A stretch of 64,000 bases of DNA from Gyromitra esculenta (taxonomy: Eukaryota; Ascomycota; Pezizomycetes; Pezizales; Discinaceae), in contig JBCAML010000002.1 of assembly GCA_038503075.1 (NCBI GenBank), positions 3,162,001 through 3,226,000 on the forward strand, read 5' to 3'. Position 1 is the stretch's first letter; each line of letters opens with the position of its first letter. Shown here one piece after another: positions 22,801 through 34,900 of this stretch. Below the pieces are notes generated by a model. That model made no database searches. It was given only the letters and a program-made list of their open reading frames with translations, and was not told the DNA's origin. The position numbers were made by a program, and so were the translations under genes.

Positions 22801-23244
22801 TCGGTACGTAACACTTCATAATGCTTCTATGCAGGATCGTCAGAGTTTCGTTGTCCGAGACGTAGGAAATAACTTTGAAATAGGCCACATAGTGCCGGAG
22901 GCGCAAGTCGGTGGCCCAATAGCTATCCTTCAAGGTACGTGAAGCCCCCGGTGTGTTTTTATATGTACCTCAGAAGTCATGCAAGAACACATACCCCCCC
23001 CTCTCTATCTTGAGTGGGTACCGACTCGGATCGACCCTTCATTGACGTGCGGATATGGGGTACGGGTACGGAACGGACAGACGGCGATGTTGTCACCATC
23101 GACTCCGAAACGAACCAGCTCAGCATGAATGTGAGTGATGAAGAAATAGCTGCAAGGCTTAAGAAATGGAAGGCTCCCCGTCTGAAGGTCAATCGGGGGA
23201 CACTGGCGAAATATGCTCACTTGGTCGGTGATGCGAGTCATGGG
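19891..23244 (+). CDS. Dihydroxy-acid dehydratase (Ilv3/IlvD family) paralogue without evident mitochondrial presequence; 3' end unresolved
   Basis: Exons 19891-20101, 20184-20220, 20312-20319, 20406-20482, 20573-20603, 20684-20757, 20819-20864, 20927-21882, 22641-22725, 22783-22803, 22884-22934 and 23081-23244 give 587 codons in frame. The enzyme family dehydrates 2,3-dihydroxy acids to 2-oxo acids in Ile/Val synthesis. Fe-S cluster cysteines are present: Cys82 (GNPCN), Cys155 (GCDKNMPGC) and Cys229 (GGCGG), plus Lys157 for the metal site. Also seen are FENAIVITMIMGGSTNA, DLKPSGKYMM, ILRGNLAPGGAVAKITG, EGPKGGPGM, ITDGRYSGASHG and PEAQVGGPIA. The N-terminus (MYEQKDPSQKELSRF) is acidic/polar, unlike the Arg-rich matrix signal of Ilv3, so it is probably a cytosolic paralogue. 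The usual GCVTD end is not found; after SHG a donor GTATGT occurs, but no convincing last exon is visible. Confidence 0.9.
20312..20319 (+). other. 8-nt microexon of the dehydratase gene
   Basis: CATGCACT lies between an acceptor (CGGCAG) and a donor (GTTTGT). It supplies the last base of Asn83, then Met, His and the first base of Leu, restoring the family-invariant NPCNMHLLDL. Skipping it loses the Cys-ligand context and the frame. Confidence 0.82.
21883..22640 (+). other. Unusually long intron (758 nt) in the dehydratase gene
   Basis: The donor ATG|GTGAGT follows GGPGM and the acceptor CGTTAG precedes PEQLKTSAVLMGA. Most other introns of this gene are 57-150 nt. No ORF with family motifs is inside. 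A GC-poor hairpin-like pair (CAGCGGTTTT ... AAAACTCACCGCTG, about 22171-22206) is the only structure I noticed. Confidence 0.7.
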
Positions 23245-25262
23245 GTATGTTCTATTCCGCCTCTCTTTTTTATATTTATTTATATTTTATTCTACCTCCT
23301 TTCGGCATACATCACCAGCACCATGCGTATATTTTTCCTGTTTTTGAGCCAGCCATATCTTCCCTGCTGCAACGAGGGGTTAGACGTTTCAAAAGTCCCA
23401 CTCAACCTTAAGAGGACAAATCATTTCTCCTACGCACAGCACCCCCCTCATTTGATATTGGCCTTCCATGATCTGCAGCATTCTTTCGCATCAAGTACTG
23501 GGGCTGACGAAGATATACCGTGCGGTTGTTGATACGATCAGGCCGTCCTGGATATGTTCTAGAGCAGGCGGTGTGTGTATGCAGGAAGCAAAGCAACAAG
23601 CGCCGCAGCGAAATTTGTATGGATGTTCAAAGTTCCGTTTCGACTTGGACCACCAATGCTTGTCTGCAATGCGGACTTGCATCGATCGTCCTCAATGCTT
23701 TCGTTTTGCTTCGTTTTTTTTTTCCTTTTTTTTCCATTTTGGCCCATACCTTTTCGATAGAACAGACCCGAGCTGTCGATTGACGTGTACAAAGAAGTAG
23801 TCGAAGCAGGTTTGGTTCTGGTGTATTATCGGAAATACATATTTCTATCTCTCGCTTGACAAGGAATTCGGCAGTAAAAGGTAAGGCGTAAACGGGCAGT
23901 ACGCTGGATCTGTCTATCTGAGGAGGACTGTGCGCACGTCAAAGAAGGCTAGGGTCGGTGGTTTGGACGTGGACAAGCATAGCCCACGTGAACAATGTGG
24001 CGCACCGGGGTGAAGGGTCAAAGACCCTTTTTGTCGGAACAACCTGGCTTCATTCCCAAAGAAATGCGGACAACCGTGATCAACAACACACTAATGGGCC
24101 CACAACTGCCCTCTGCGGGTAAGTTTGCTAGGAGGAACCACAATCTTGAGATGAACTAAGTGGAGTGCATGTACACATCAACGGTGGGCTAGCCATCGTG
24201 AGATGTTCTTCGCTGCTACTACTGATGGCACTGATGCTGCTGATGCTGCTGGGCCTCCTGCACTCGATCGAAGCAAGCCTAGCGCAGTCACAGTTGTCAC
24301 TCGTAAAGATGCATCTCTCAACCACTACCGCTTGTACCCTGTCATCTTCCTACAAATTCAACGAACGAACGATCTTGAGGTAGGCCGCATGCACGATGAG
24401 AACCCAAACGTCCAGCCCTTCCGAAGACGAGGTTTTGATCCTAAACCGTGAGGCGGGAACTAGCCTAAGAAATCCTTTGGGATGCGCCAAAGAGACCCTG
24501 CTTGCGGTTTCGCCATCTGTAAAGAACTAACCAGCCAGTTTCTCGATCCCTAATATCTCCCATTCGCGCAAACATAGCCGTAGAAGAGCAATAAATTTTA
24601 AGTGCATGCAGATAATGTGATGTCAACAGAGGAAGGTACAAACATGAAAATGATGATGATCCAAAAATGTGCTAAACGGCCCGGGAAAAAAAAGCAGGCA
24701 AACAAAACTCCTCCTCACCCCAAGGAATGAACGATATAGGAAAAATTCGAGCGCCTTGTACATGAATCCCAACGCTTTTGAATTACAAACCCGTCAGAAA
24801 TTAATTAAAAGGAAATTCGTGAAAGTCGTCACCATCCCGTAATACTCGCCTACTCAAGGGGAAAAACACAAACATAATAAAATAAAAGGTGCGGAAAAAA
24901 GGAAATCCACAAAAGAAAGAACAATATCGTGTATTATCTCCACCCAACGTTAAAGCCATTTCCCGTAATGTCTCTCTCCGTGCCCCCCCCCTTTTCCTGG
25001 GAAAAATAAAAAAACCGCAAATAAGAAGATTTTTTTGAAGAAAAAAAAATAAAAAAAAGGCAGTTAAAATCGCTATTCACCCAATAATCGCCCCGTTGTT
25101 AATGCTTCCCTTGTCCCCCTAAAAACAAGCCCAATAATAAACCAATCCAGAAAGCAAACAAGAACCAAACTCCCGTTTCTTTTTCGTTTCGTCGTTAACT
25201 AGTATTTCGCACACATTACCCGACCGAACGGCTTGCGTAAATATCCCAAATCGGTAGCTTAT
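23245..25262. other. Downstream of the dehydratase gene; no gene recognised
   Basis: It may contain the missing terminal dehydratase exon. T-rich tracts lie at 23710-23745, a CTGATG/CTGCTG repeat at about 24225-24250, and A-rich 3'-UTR-like sequence at 24600-25260 flanking the minus-strand Myb gene. Confidence 0.5.
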
Positions 25263-26322
25263 TTAATCCTCCATTATGCTATCTCCAATTGCTTGTGTCG
25301 TAGACTCTAGCGCTGCTGGTGTCGATACTGTTGTTCCTGCCACAGGAGTGTCTTGTGGAGTCTTGTCATTGCCTTCCACAAGCCTGTCTTCCATCGCCTC
25401 TTCCTTAACTGAAACTTCAGGTCCAGTAAAAGCTGTGGGGCTGAGCGCAGATGACGAAGGTGTTGAAACTTCGCTGACAGTTTCCATTGTGCTTGTTGTA
25501 TTGTGCCCATCTTCAGAGACTGCTGCTGGAGGTGGTGATATAGCCTTAGTTGATGGTGAAATAGCTGGGGTTGGTGGGGTCGAGGTGAAGCCTTTCTGCC
25601 AGCACTTTGCAAGGAACTCAGGATCAACGGAGCCACCATATTGAGTAGCCACGGATTCCCAAAAACGAGCTCGCTGGGCTTCGACGATGCGAATGAGCTT
25701 TTCTTTGTCAATACTATCCGGGCTGCAATTGACACGTAGCTTATTCGCTTTGCTGATAGTATGTTTCCGTGGGGAGGGCTCAATGGGCTTTGGAAGAAGT
25801 GGTTTGCCCTTGATTTTCGGAGTCATGTTGGTTCCCACTTTCTGGATGGCACCTGCAGCGTTTACGGGAGAAAAGCTGCTCTGTGGACTCGAGGACCTTG
25901 TCTTCGACACCAATGGTGTTTCTGATGATGGGCTAGCTACTGGGCTAGTTACTGAGGCATTGGAAGACGTCGAAGAGATGGAATTGTTTCTTTTGCGGCG
26001 ATTGCCCCCATGAGAGAGTTGATGGTAGTGGAGCCTGCAAGCAAGCTCTGTTTTGTCTAGATGACTGGCAATTTTCTTGTACGCAACTCTTTCGAGGCGC
26101 ATTTGCAAGAGATACACCTCCTGTTGTCGAATTGTTAGTTTGATGCACTTTTGGGCGCGCCAACCAAGGGAAACCAGCTACCTCTTCTTCTGTCCATGCT
26201 TTACCGCCGCCGGCAGCAGATCCTTTGCGGCCCTTTGGGGGAATTGTCAGTGATATTACAATAAAACATAGCAAATATGGTAGAAATCTTACTTTAGCAA
26301 TCGAGGTCACAGGAGAGCTCAT
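25263..26322 (-). CDS. Myb/SANT-like DNA-binding protein (312 aa)
   Basis: Minus-strand exons 26322-26293, 26232-26182 and 26120-25263 sum to 939 nt in frame. The single Myb/SANT domain occupies residues ~20-65: KAWTEEEEVYLLQMRLERVAYKKIASHLDKTELACRLHYHQLS, with the first tryptophan kept and later aromatic positions replaced, then a basic stretch NRRKR. The middle is Ser/Pro-rich and probably disordered. A second short conserved block at ~155-190 (IRIVEAQRARFWESVATQYGG ... LAKCWQKGF) recurs in ascomycete homologues as I remember them. The C-terminus is acidic and Thr/Ser-rich, as in activator regions. It is probably a nuclear transcription factor; targets are unknown. The domain is split by a 61-nt intron right after WTEEE. 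Confidence 0.83.
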
Positions 26323-29300
26323 GATGAGTATGGTTGGTATAATTTTCTTTCGAGAGACGTATAGAATAGAACAGGTGTTGCACAGAGAAGAGCCGTCTAG
26401 GGAAAGTAGAACGCTCTGTACAAACAGACCTAAGAATAAAAGGTTTGCTTTTGCTAAGGACGAACTGGCGAGAACACTGCAAGATAGGATATGATTTTAT
26501 TGAGGAAGGCTTTGGAGTGAGTGGAGAGCCAGGTATTAAACGGCGGGAGGAAGACAAGGTGGAGAGGTAGCAGTAGAAGTAGAAGAAGAAAGGGATTCCC
26601 TCGTAAAGAAATAGGAATGTCTAAAAGGGCTTTACTGTCAGGCTGTGGCCTCCCATGTCTTTTTGACTGCCTTTGCGTTGTCCGTGCTTGCGAACTAAGG
26701 CAAGTACTGATGCTTGGTATTTTTTGCTGCTTCTGCTGCTGCGAGCGTCTCTAACGCGGATGCCGTTGGTTGGAGGGGGTGGGGGTTCTAGGCTTAGAGC
26801 TACATGTATTTCCTGGGGGAAAGGGGGGGTGATGGTGGCCCTAGAGGGTGGAGGGGGCTGCTTGTTCGATTCTCCTGTACAAGAGACGGACCCAGAACGA
26901 AATGGTGTTAGTAGCATATCAATACTTACATATTATACCAACTTGGGTGCAGTCTCCATACAGAGTAGGTAAGTACCAAGTACGCTTTTTGCTGTAGGAA
27001 AGCTGTGTGAAGCTGGGTTTCCAATCGAACAAGAGGTACGTGCATGTGTCTGATGTTTGTTCCCGTCCCTCTCTCCCCCTGGTCTTGCGATCCGTTTTGG
27101 TTTGGCGAACAGTTTGATACACATAGACAAGCGAGGAGCCACAGGTGGGCATGCCCCTGATATGGCTAATATAGCCTGTATCTTCAAGTTGAAGTCCACG
27201 TCCTTCTAAGTGCTAAGTTACTATTACTACATCCATTGTGACTACTGTCGCAGGAAAATATCAAGTGGTTTGAGACTGGAGTATCATCTCGGATTCTTGA
27301 TGGTGTTATATAGAAACGAGATGCCCGGTAGATAGGTTTAGGGAAACCGGGACATGTAATATGTCATGGATGTAAACTCTGGATCGGTAGAATATGATGG
27401 AGTATGGAGAAACGCAGGCATCTTCTGTCCGTGGAAATTGTCCGACAGGACCGATAAATACGATTTTAGAAAATAATTAAGAGAGATCGAGAATGAGGAA
27501 GACGAAAAAGAAATCCCCACATGTACCATGCGGGACAAACACCACGACAAGGCGGCCTGAGCCTCCCAGGGAACAATCGGAAGCGAAAAGTGAGATTCGA
27601 GGATCCATGGACATTGATCAATGTTCCGGGAAGGTCCTTTCGTTTTTTTGTTTTTTTTTTTGTTCAATTCACTTTTTTGTTCCCCGTCACAGTCGCGCAT
27701 AAACGCATACTGCAAAGGTAAGCACCTTCGAGAACTACATAAGTCATCCCAGAGATAAAGTGGAGTGCCAGTCAGGAGCCACTATTCGTCTCGTTTATAG
27801 GCGAATGCCGGCAGATGTGCCCTGGGGCGGGTCCAGTACTGTTTTGCGCCAACCCGAGGACTACAAAGGTAGTGATTCGTTGGCCTAGACAGCAGAAACA
27901 AGAGATCGCAACCGGTGGAGCGCTGCGACTCGATTTGTTTCAGTGAGCGGAGTGCAGACACCAGCCATACAGCGATGGATGCCAGTTGTTTGTTTCTTCC
28001 GCCTGTCGGCACCCTGATGGAGAATAGCTCCCGCCGGTCCAACAGTTCAATTTCGTGCCCCTCCCAGTAATCCCAACCGGTAAATACAAGGAGGTAGTCC
28101 CAACCCCCGATTTCCTGGGGACAAACATTCTACGAGAAACAAATTCCTTTCAAAGGGGTGCACGCCATTTTTTCCCCCAGACTCTCCCCCAACGGTGTTT
28201 TCTATCTCTCAAACCAAACACACATGTTACGTTACGTAGTGCCCGATCGGATCGGGCTCCTGTCACTCCAGTTGACAGGAAACCCCGACACTCCCGATGC
28301 TCCACCTTTTCTCGTACATATTTCTCGCGCTCATATCCCGCAACAGGTAACGATATCGGATATGCTCGCCTTTCGGAGTCAAGTGGCGAAGCGAACTTGC
28401 GCGGGCAGCAAGTCCGAGAAATAAAAAAATAGAAGTAAGGAAAAAAGGGAAGTAGGTTGGGTGACAAATGCAATCTACTTTTCTCGATTGTGGACGACTC
28501 GCCAAGCACTTCGGGAAGGGTTTTGTTTGGTGCATACATGCCCAGCTGTACGTACCACTCCTCCCGCATCAGGAGGAAACCACCCAGAAAACCCGAAGCC
28601 GAGCAAGGAGCAGTAGGGTAAGCTGCAGAAAAGAGTAATTTTTGTTTTGTTTCCAAACCAATAGATATAAGCGGATAAGTGTATGGTTGGTGAGTTCCCA
28701 GTTCCCAACGCCGGAGAGGCGAGCGGGAACGAACCCATTAAACATGCATGCTGGGCTTGCGAAACACTCGAAATTGTTTGTTGGACTTGAATGTTGCGCA
28801 GTACCACAACCCGGAGGTGTCCAAGGAATTGGACGAATGTGGGTGCTTATGACCCTTCCGACCTACCTGTCTATCCATCTGAGCTGACGCTTTCGAAGAT
28901 CCTGCATCGGTTTATCTCTTGATGATAGACTGACTAGCTCTGGAATTTTAAAATAAAAATAAAAGAAAAGAGGTGTTTGGCGCATGAAGTGGTTCTTTAT
29001 CGTCGCGTGACAGTTACAGCAGCAGCCGCGGCAGCAGCAGCAGAAAATTGCGGAGTGTGTGCGGAGAAGGTAGGTTAATAATGTACAGTTGAGCAGGGCA
29101 AGAAAGAGACCTCCATGAAGTCGTTCTGTTCGCATGTTTTTCCACACAAACAATACATTTTCCTACCCCGCACTGACCGTTCTGCCATGTCGCACATGCC
29201 TTCGAAAAGCCCTAGCTAATCCTAAAAAAATACCCATCCCCCCTCCTCGCAATCACCTTGTTTTGTCCCTCTATATAGAGTGTACAATGGCGCAGGCATC

Positions 29301-29606
29301 TTTCCCACAAAGGAGTGGGTATTCTACAGCTGCAGGCCGTGGCGGCGATCACCTAGGTAGCTTCGACCTGCTTCTCGTCACTTATCGTATCTTTGCTTGG
29401 GAGTAGAGTCAGTCAGTTGCTTTTTTATATCGGCCCCCCAAAGCAGTAACGAGAAGAATGTCGTGAGTTCAGCCGCCTCTGCTTGTTTGCCTGCTCAATC
29501 CCATACAGCACTCAGACGCCCGAACGTCAAGCTACTTCTCAGAGGAAGAGGATCCGAGAGAAGCAAGCGTCAATACAACTGACACAGTACCCGTGCGCTT
29601 AGCTCG
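26323..29606. other. 3.3-kb spacer between two Myb genes; no gene recognised
   Basis: It probably contains both promoters (divergent arrangement). Near the plus-strand gene there is TATATAGAGTGTAC at about 29273-29285. A CAG/GCAG microsatellite lies at 29013-29043, G- and T-runs are scattered, and all long frames are compositionally biased without family motifs. Confidence 0.5.
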
Positions 29607-30310
29607 ATGATGCCGAAACGGCCCATCAAACCCGCCGTTGAGCACATCAACCCCTCAGCCACAGGGTTATCAGAAGAACAACATCAGATAGATAAAACCC
29701 AAGAGACTATCCTAGACGATGATACCGCCCTGAGCCCGACTACACCGACCGCCAGTAAAAAACGACGAGCCTCAAAGCAACCGACTACGGCCTCTGGTGC
29801 ATCGTCGTCTGCCGGGCCTTCTTCCGGCGTGAAACGAACACGGACAAACACACCATGGACTGCAACGGAAGAGCAACGACTCAAAAATATGCGTGATGCC
29901 GGGAATTCATGGAATGAAATAGCAAAAACATTTCCAACCAGAACAGAGGGTAGTGTTAAGAAGCACTGGTACAAGGTAGATATCACTCATAAATCTCAAA
30001 AGTCAAACACATACTGATGATAACAGGATATGCATTATGCGGAGTTTGGTGAAGATGAGGTGAGTGTGCTGAGCCAACTTTATTAGATCTCGTCCCTGCA
30101 GCTTTAACGCTGACTCGTAACAAAGAGTGCTGCCTTGCTTGCAGCCATCAAAGAATATGACGCAAATAAGTGGAAAGTTATTGGAAACAAGGTTGGGAAG
30201 CCTGCAAAGGTATGGTGTCTAGTGATCTTATCCCCTCTTCTATTTGGATGATCTAATGATATCTATAGGCTTGTGAGCAATACGCAAAGGAACATTTTTC
30301 GGGGAAGTAA
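29607..30310 (+). CDS. Two-repeat Myb/SANT protein (175 aa)
   Basis: Exons 29607-29975, 30027-30059, 30126-30209 and 30269-30310 give 528 nt in frame. Residues 1-85 are low complexity with a basic KKRR segment. Repeat 1 is TPWTATEEQRLKNMRDAGNSWNEIAKTFPTRTEGSVKKHWYK. Repeat 2 spans three exons: DESAALLAAIKEYDANKWKVIGNKVGKPAKACEQYAKEHF. Both show the helix-turn-helix spacing of Myb-type DNA-binding modules. The protein is compact and ends directly after repeat 2. It is likely nuclear; its role is unknown. Repeat 2 resembles that of the Myb gene at 36-37 kb in the pattern EY..xxW..I..KVG.......C...AKE. Confidence 0.85.
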
Positions 30311-31833
30311 GGCTAGTATGGAATGGAGCTAGTTTGGAACATGGTGTAGGCGCATATTGAAGGGATATTCTGGTTGTTTTTTGTTTTTTTGCTATTGGGC
30401 TGGTCGATGGTAAACGATTTCAATTTCATATCTCGTTTTGAAGCTTTGTTGCAAATTTGTCTAGTTTGGCGATAGCGGGAGAGCTTTTTTTTTGGGTATT
30501 CGATCTTTAACACCTCTGTTGTTTTTTTATTTTTATAACCCTAATCTTTTTTCTTGGTGCTTGACGGCGTATGCATTCTGCTGGGGAGATCTTTCGAAAC
30601 GAGCCACCGGTATCTGGTTTTCGTGGTTCGCATTCGCATTGTAATCAGCTGTTTAATGATAAGGTATCGTCCTGCCTGTCAAAAAAAAAAAAGGCCCGAG
30701 AGTGAGAGAAGCCACTGGATGGATCCCCCGTGCATTAACGAGGAGGCCAAACTCGGTTCCAGCCGATCTGCTGCCAAGCTCAACGCGCTCCCAGACTCGG
30801 TAACGGCTGGCGCCTTGTCGTCTAGGGTGTCTAAGCACGGGCCGATCCCGACAGAATGACTAGCTGCCGTTATGAGATTGATGGAGTACTCACATACGTA
30901 CCGAGACGTACCAATGGCCGGCCACAGGTCTCGTGAGGTTCATCAACCAACAATTTCCAATATCTGCCGCCCTGCGTGGGTTGATCCTGCAGCCAGTTAA
31001 ACCAATTGTATGTAGGTCGCGAAACAACGTTCGAATCCAGTCCCGGGAGTTGTGGCTGAGAGGACCGCGGGTCACGTTGGCTTCGAGCTTTTAGTGGTTA
31101 AACTGCTAATAATACCGGCGAGGAAAAGTCCAACATATTGCGTCAGGCAATTTTCCCAATTGTCCCCTTTCTAGAAAATGCTCAAATGTTGTTATACGGG
31201 TAAACGCCGCGAATCCTGTCGGCACATTAACCACATACGTTCCCCTAAAAAAGAATATAATAGAATCCTCACCTAGCACCCAAACGGAGTCTCGACAACT
31301 GCCTTTCTATAATGCCTTTTTATGGATGTTATATAGCAATTTCGTGCATTCAAGACAATAAAACCGGCTCTTTTTCGTGACTTCGTAGATGCTTCCTGGG
31401 GACATACATGTGAATGGCGGAGTTAAAAAAAGGACGATAAATGTTTGTACCTCGCTATATATTCCGTTGTTGATTGGCTAGGTATGTTGTCGGCGAAGTG
31501 GTCGCTCATATGGCGAATAGTAACAATTTGACGAAATGCTAACTTGACGCAAGCGGGATTATTAACCCCTCACAACCGCCCGTTCACAATCCTTTTGCTT
31601 ATCATATCGGAAGTCGCCATTTCCTTTTTGTCGTCACTCTACAAGATAGACTTTTCCGATTGCCTTGAACCCGGATCCAAAATGACGTGGCTGTGTCGTG
31701 GCATGGCGATGGATCTACCCTGTGACTGTTAAATCTTGAGGTATAAGCCAAATACGATCTCTGATCGGCAATACGTATTTTAAAAAGCACATAGAGATAC
31801 TACAAGCGACCATAGTTATATGGTGTGTACAGC
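30311..31833. other. No gene recognised
   Basis: AT-rich after a T-rich 3' flank. A run of A occurs at 30680-30692. GTTCGAATCC at about 31029 superficially resembles a tRNA T-loop, but no acceptor stem or anticodon arm fits. Confidence 0.5.
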
Positions 31834-31983
31834 CTCTCCCGACCACACGACGAAACTGGGCAGTAGACGAATAGGGGTCTGGGAGTGAGAGCAATAGCGG
31901 TTTAGGGTTCTGAGGACTGCCAGCATTTGTGGTGGTAAACCTTTGTTCGTCAACAGCCCAGTTTCGTCGTGTGGCCGGGAGAG
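31834..31983. mobile_element. MITE-like element with CTCTCCCG ends (about 150 bp)
   Basis: Inverted ends of ~38 nt (31834-31871 and 31946-31983) share CCACACGACGAAACTGGGC exactly, with only a few mismatches elsewhere. The exact termini are uncertain by a few bases. The interior is non-coding. Confidence 0.82.
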
Positions 31984-34900
31984 ACGAGCTCCGCGTTACG
32001 AAGGTTTCAACCAATCATAGCCAAGATGATTCAACGACTCAGAGAAATTCTGCCCACGTAATTACTGTTAAGAAGCTTCATTCAAAAGAAACCATGGGGC
32101 GGAAGAATGTAACAAAAACCATAATTTCCGTGCGCTTCAAAATGAACGCGATAATGTTTTTCGGGTAATAAACCTATATATCACATATTATGGGGAATCT
32201 TAAACAAGCAAAAGGGATCTTCGCTAATAACTAGAGGTTCGTTCGACGTTAGACAACATTAAATCGCCATTCTGCTTAATATATGCGGAAGGATGGGCAG
32301 CCTTGGGCCTTGGTCGGGGACTCTATACCAAAGCTATGATCAGTACTGAAAAGAACTTAGGATAACGGTTATCCGCAGGTCCATATAAAATATGAGCTTT
32401 CCGAACTAAAATGTCTGAAATGTCACATCTTATTGATTGGTCGTGCATAGGGAGGAAAATGATAACTTTGGTTCACAGAACTCCGTGGACCTCCTTTTTT
32501 ATTTTCTTTTCCAAATCTATGTGCAAGATAGTTATTGATCCATACGGAATACTCCTATTGCGGTACAAGAACTTACCTTATAGAATAATATATATACATA
32601 TATATATCTGACATCTGAGTGGCCAACCATGAATTAATTCAAATCTCGCGGGCAAATCAAAGCCACCAGAGAGAGTAATCAATTGGTAATTCGCGAGTTC
32701 TAGATGCCCAACGGAGAGGATGAAACCGTTACGGTGCTGCAAGCGAGGTAATGGTGCAGCTATCTGCCATGACTCCACTTATCAAGACCAAGAATCAGGA
32801 TGGCTATGAATTCGCCTAGGGTTTTTTCCGCCCCCGTGAATTGCCGTTGAAGCCCCTGCCGTGCACACTACCACAGAGCAGGGATGGTGATGTGCAAGGG
32901 CCGCCGTTTGCAAGGAATCAGAGAAACATATTTTAAAACGCGAGCCGACGGTCCGTCTTGGGCATGAGACCCTAAAGGTGGAGACGAAGTTGTCCTGTTT
33001 GACAGCGTTCGCTAAACAGGTTACTTGTGCTCACCTAACGTTTGATGCAACCGACATGAATGCGTCCAAAAAAAATAAATTCACAGGAAACGTGATCTCG
33101 CGCGCATGTAACCGTATCAAATAGTCTCTGTCTTCAAGTCGAAGTTTCAGCCCTGTCGAAGATCAGATGAACCGCTATTTAAGTAACAGAATGTCAACAT
33201 TACGGATCCGCACCCGGAAAGCCTATGATCGTCAACACAACTCTGGAACCGAGTGTCGTTCAACGAACGATACGGCTTGGTTTCATATAGACGACTACAT
33301 GTACGCTTGCTTGCAATGAAGCGAGTTGGGGGAGCCGGCTTGAACATTGAGTAATTCCGTGCCAAGATAGGGGAAACCGACCCGAGACGGGATCTCAGAC
33401 GCGAGGAGGCTCGGGGGTGGTAAAGTTGCGAAACGGCGGAGTGGGAAAATAATCCGGCTTCAAGTGATAGAGGTGATTTCAGTGAGGTTAGAGGTTGGGG
33501 AAGAGTATCCAGAGTGCTCGGCAAGGAAACGAGGGAGAGAGGGAGTTCGTCCCAAAAAAAGACGCCTAGCCGGGGAATTTTGCGGTTGTGACCAGCCAGA
33601 GCTGCTGCGGGCTAAGTTGAGCAGAGGGGAAATATAACAGGGCTCTGAAAAGGGAACGCGACAACAGCCTGTGGCAGATGCCCAGGGACATGGCCACATG
33701 AACTTTGGACTACACCTCAAGTACACACACGCATACACGAGTACCTACATGTAGAGTACATGCACATTGTATAACCCATAGAGCACAGCATCCCCCCAGA
33801 CATACATATTGTACATACAAGGTCACCTCATAGAACCCAACCATCCTGCGTGAGCGGAGATGACCTGCCAAAGCAAGCCTTGCTGATCAAGTCTTCTGGA
33901 GAGGCATTGCCCCGCACAGAAGGAACGCGCAGAAGGTCAAGACGAGAGTTGCAGTATTTGATCAACAGCCACCAACGTTGTCGAAATTACGTTTGATGCG
34001 CAACGCCTTTTGACCAGGTTCAACCCAGGAGAAAGCCTCAACTGTAGACATGGTTGGGGCTGCTGGGTCGGGGGGTTGAACGGTCGCAGAAGGGTCGCGG
34101 GCGCAAGGCACGGTTCATGCATTGGTTCTTCTCCACTCTCCCCCGCCCTCGGTTTCGCCCGTTCGCAAAGAGGTCCGTTGTTGAACGACAAACGTATCGC
34201 CAAGGGAAGCCCCAGCCATCTGGTTGCTTTTGTGATGCTTTTAATTTGGTAGTTTTATGTAGGTACTACTGTCTCCCCCGCTTCCCCTCGTCGGGTCTGC
34301 TTCAGCTGGTTGCTCAGTCATTTGATCATCCACAACCTCATTTCCGAATGGAAGGATTGCCGGCCCAGACAGCAGGTTGGGCCGCCCAGCGAAGGTTGCG
34401 CAACGTGAGCTGTCAAGTGTCAGGCGCCTTCCGTCTCAAGCCTTTCCCTTTTGCTTGAATATCGAGAATCAAGATCCTTGAATACCATCCCAGGTACCTG
34501 AGAGATATCAAGCATATACTGTAGTCTAAATAATGTTGGGCGGCACTGACATAACACACGAAGGCGTAACAGTGGTAGGAACATAAAGATGCCACTCAGA
34601 TTTGTATAGTATGCTTACTTGGATCCGTGGAAAAGGAGTCGGGAAATGCTGGTTTGGGATGCAATCGTGCTACACAAAAATATCCAGTAGGACCAGACTT
34701 ATTATCCCTGCTCTTGTTTTGGCGGGACGCTCGCCGCAACCGAATTCCACAACCACCACCATTAACTCCACCTCTTTCGCAGCAACGGCAGGATCGACCG
34801 GTATTTGCTCTTCTGATATAAGTACTTTGCTATAGGGCCTTTATAGGTTGCGCTATAGGGTCAATCCGATTCTCACAAGGTGGATTGCGCACGTAGAGTA

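Noticed and set aside
23245..23532. Continuation of the dehydratase frame after SHG
   Set aside because: The read-through is low-complexity and Phe-rich, and a donor GTATGT lies at the boundary, so it is taken as intron.
25276..25644. Plus-strand frame overlapping the Myb gene
   Set aside because: It is the antisense shadow of the Ser/Pro-rich Myb coding region.
28150..28656. 168-codon minus-strand frame
   Set aside because: No domain motifs, mixed composition and no plausible splice partners; probably chance.
31020..31060. tRNA-like T-loop GTTCGAATCC
   Set aside because: Flanking bases do not form a 5-bp T-stem, and no acceptor, D or anticodon arm can be assembled around it.
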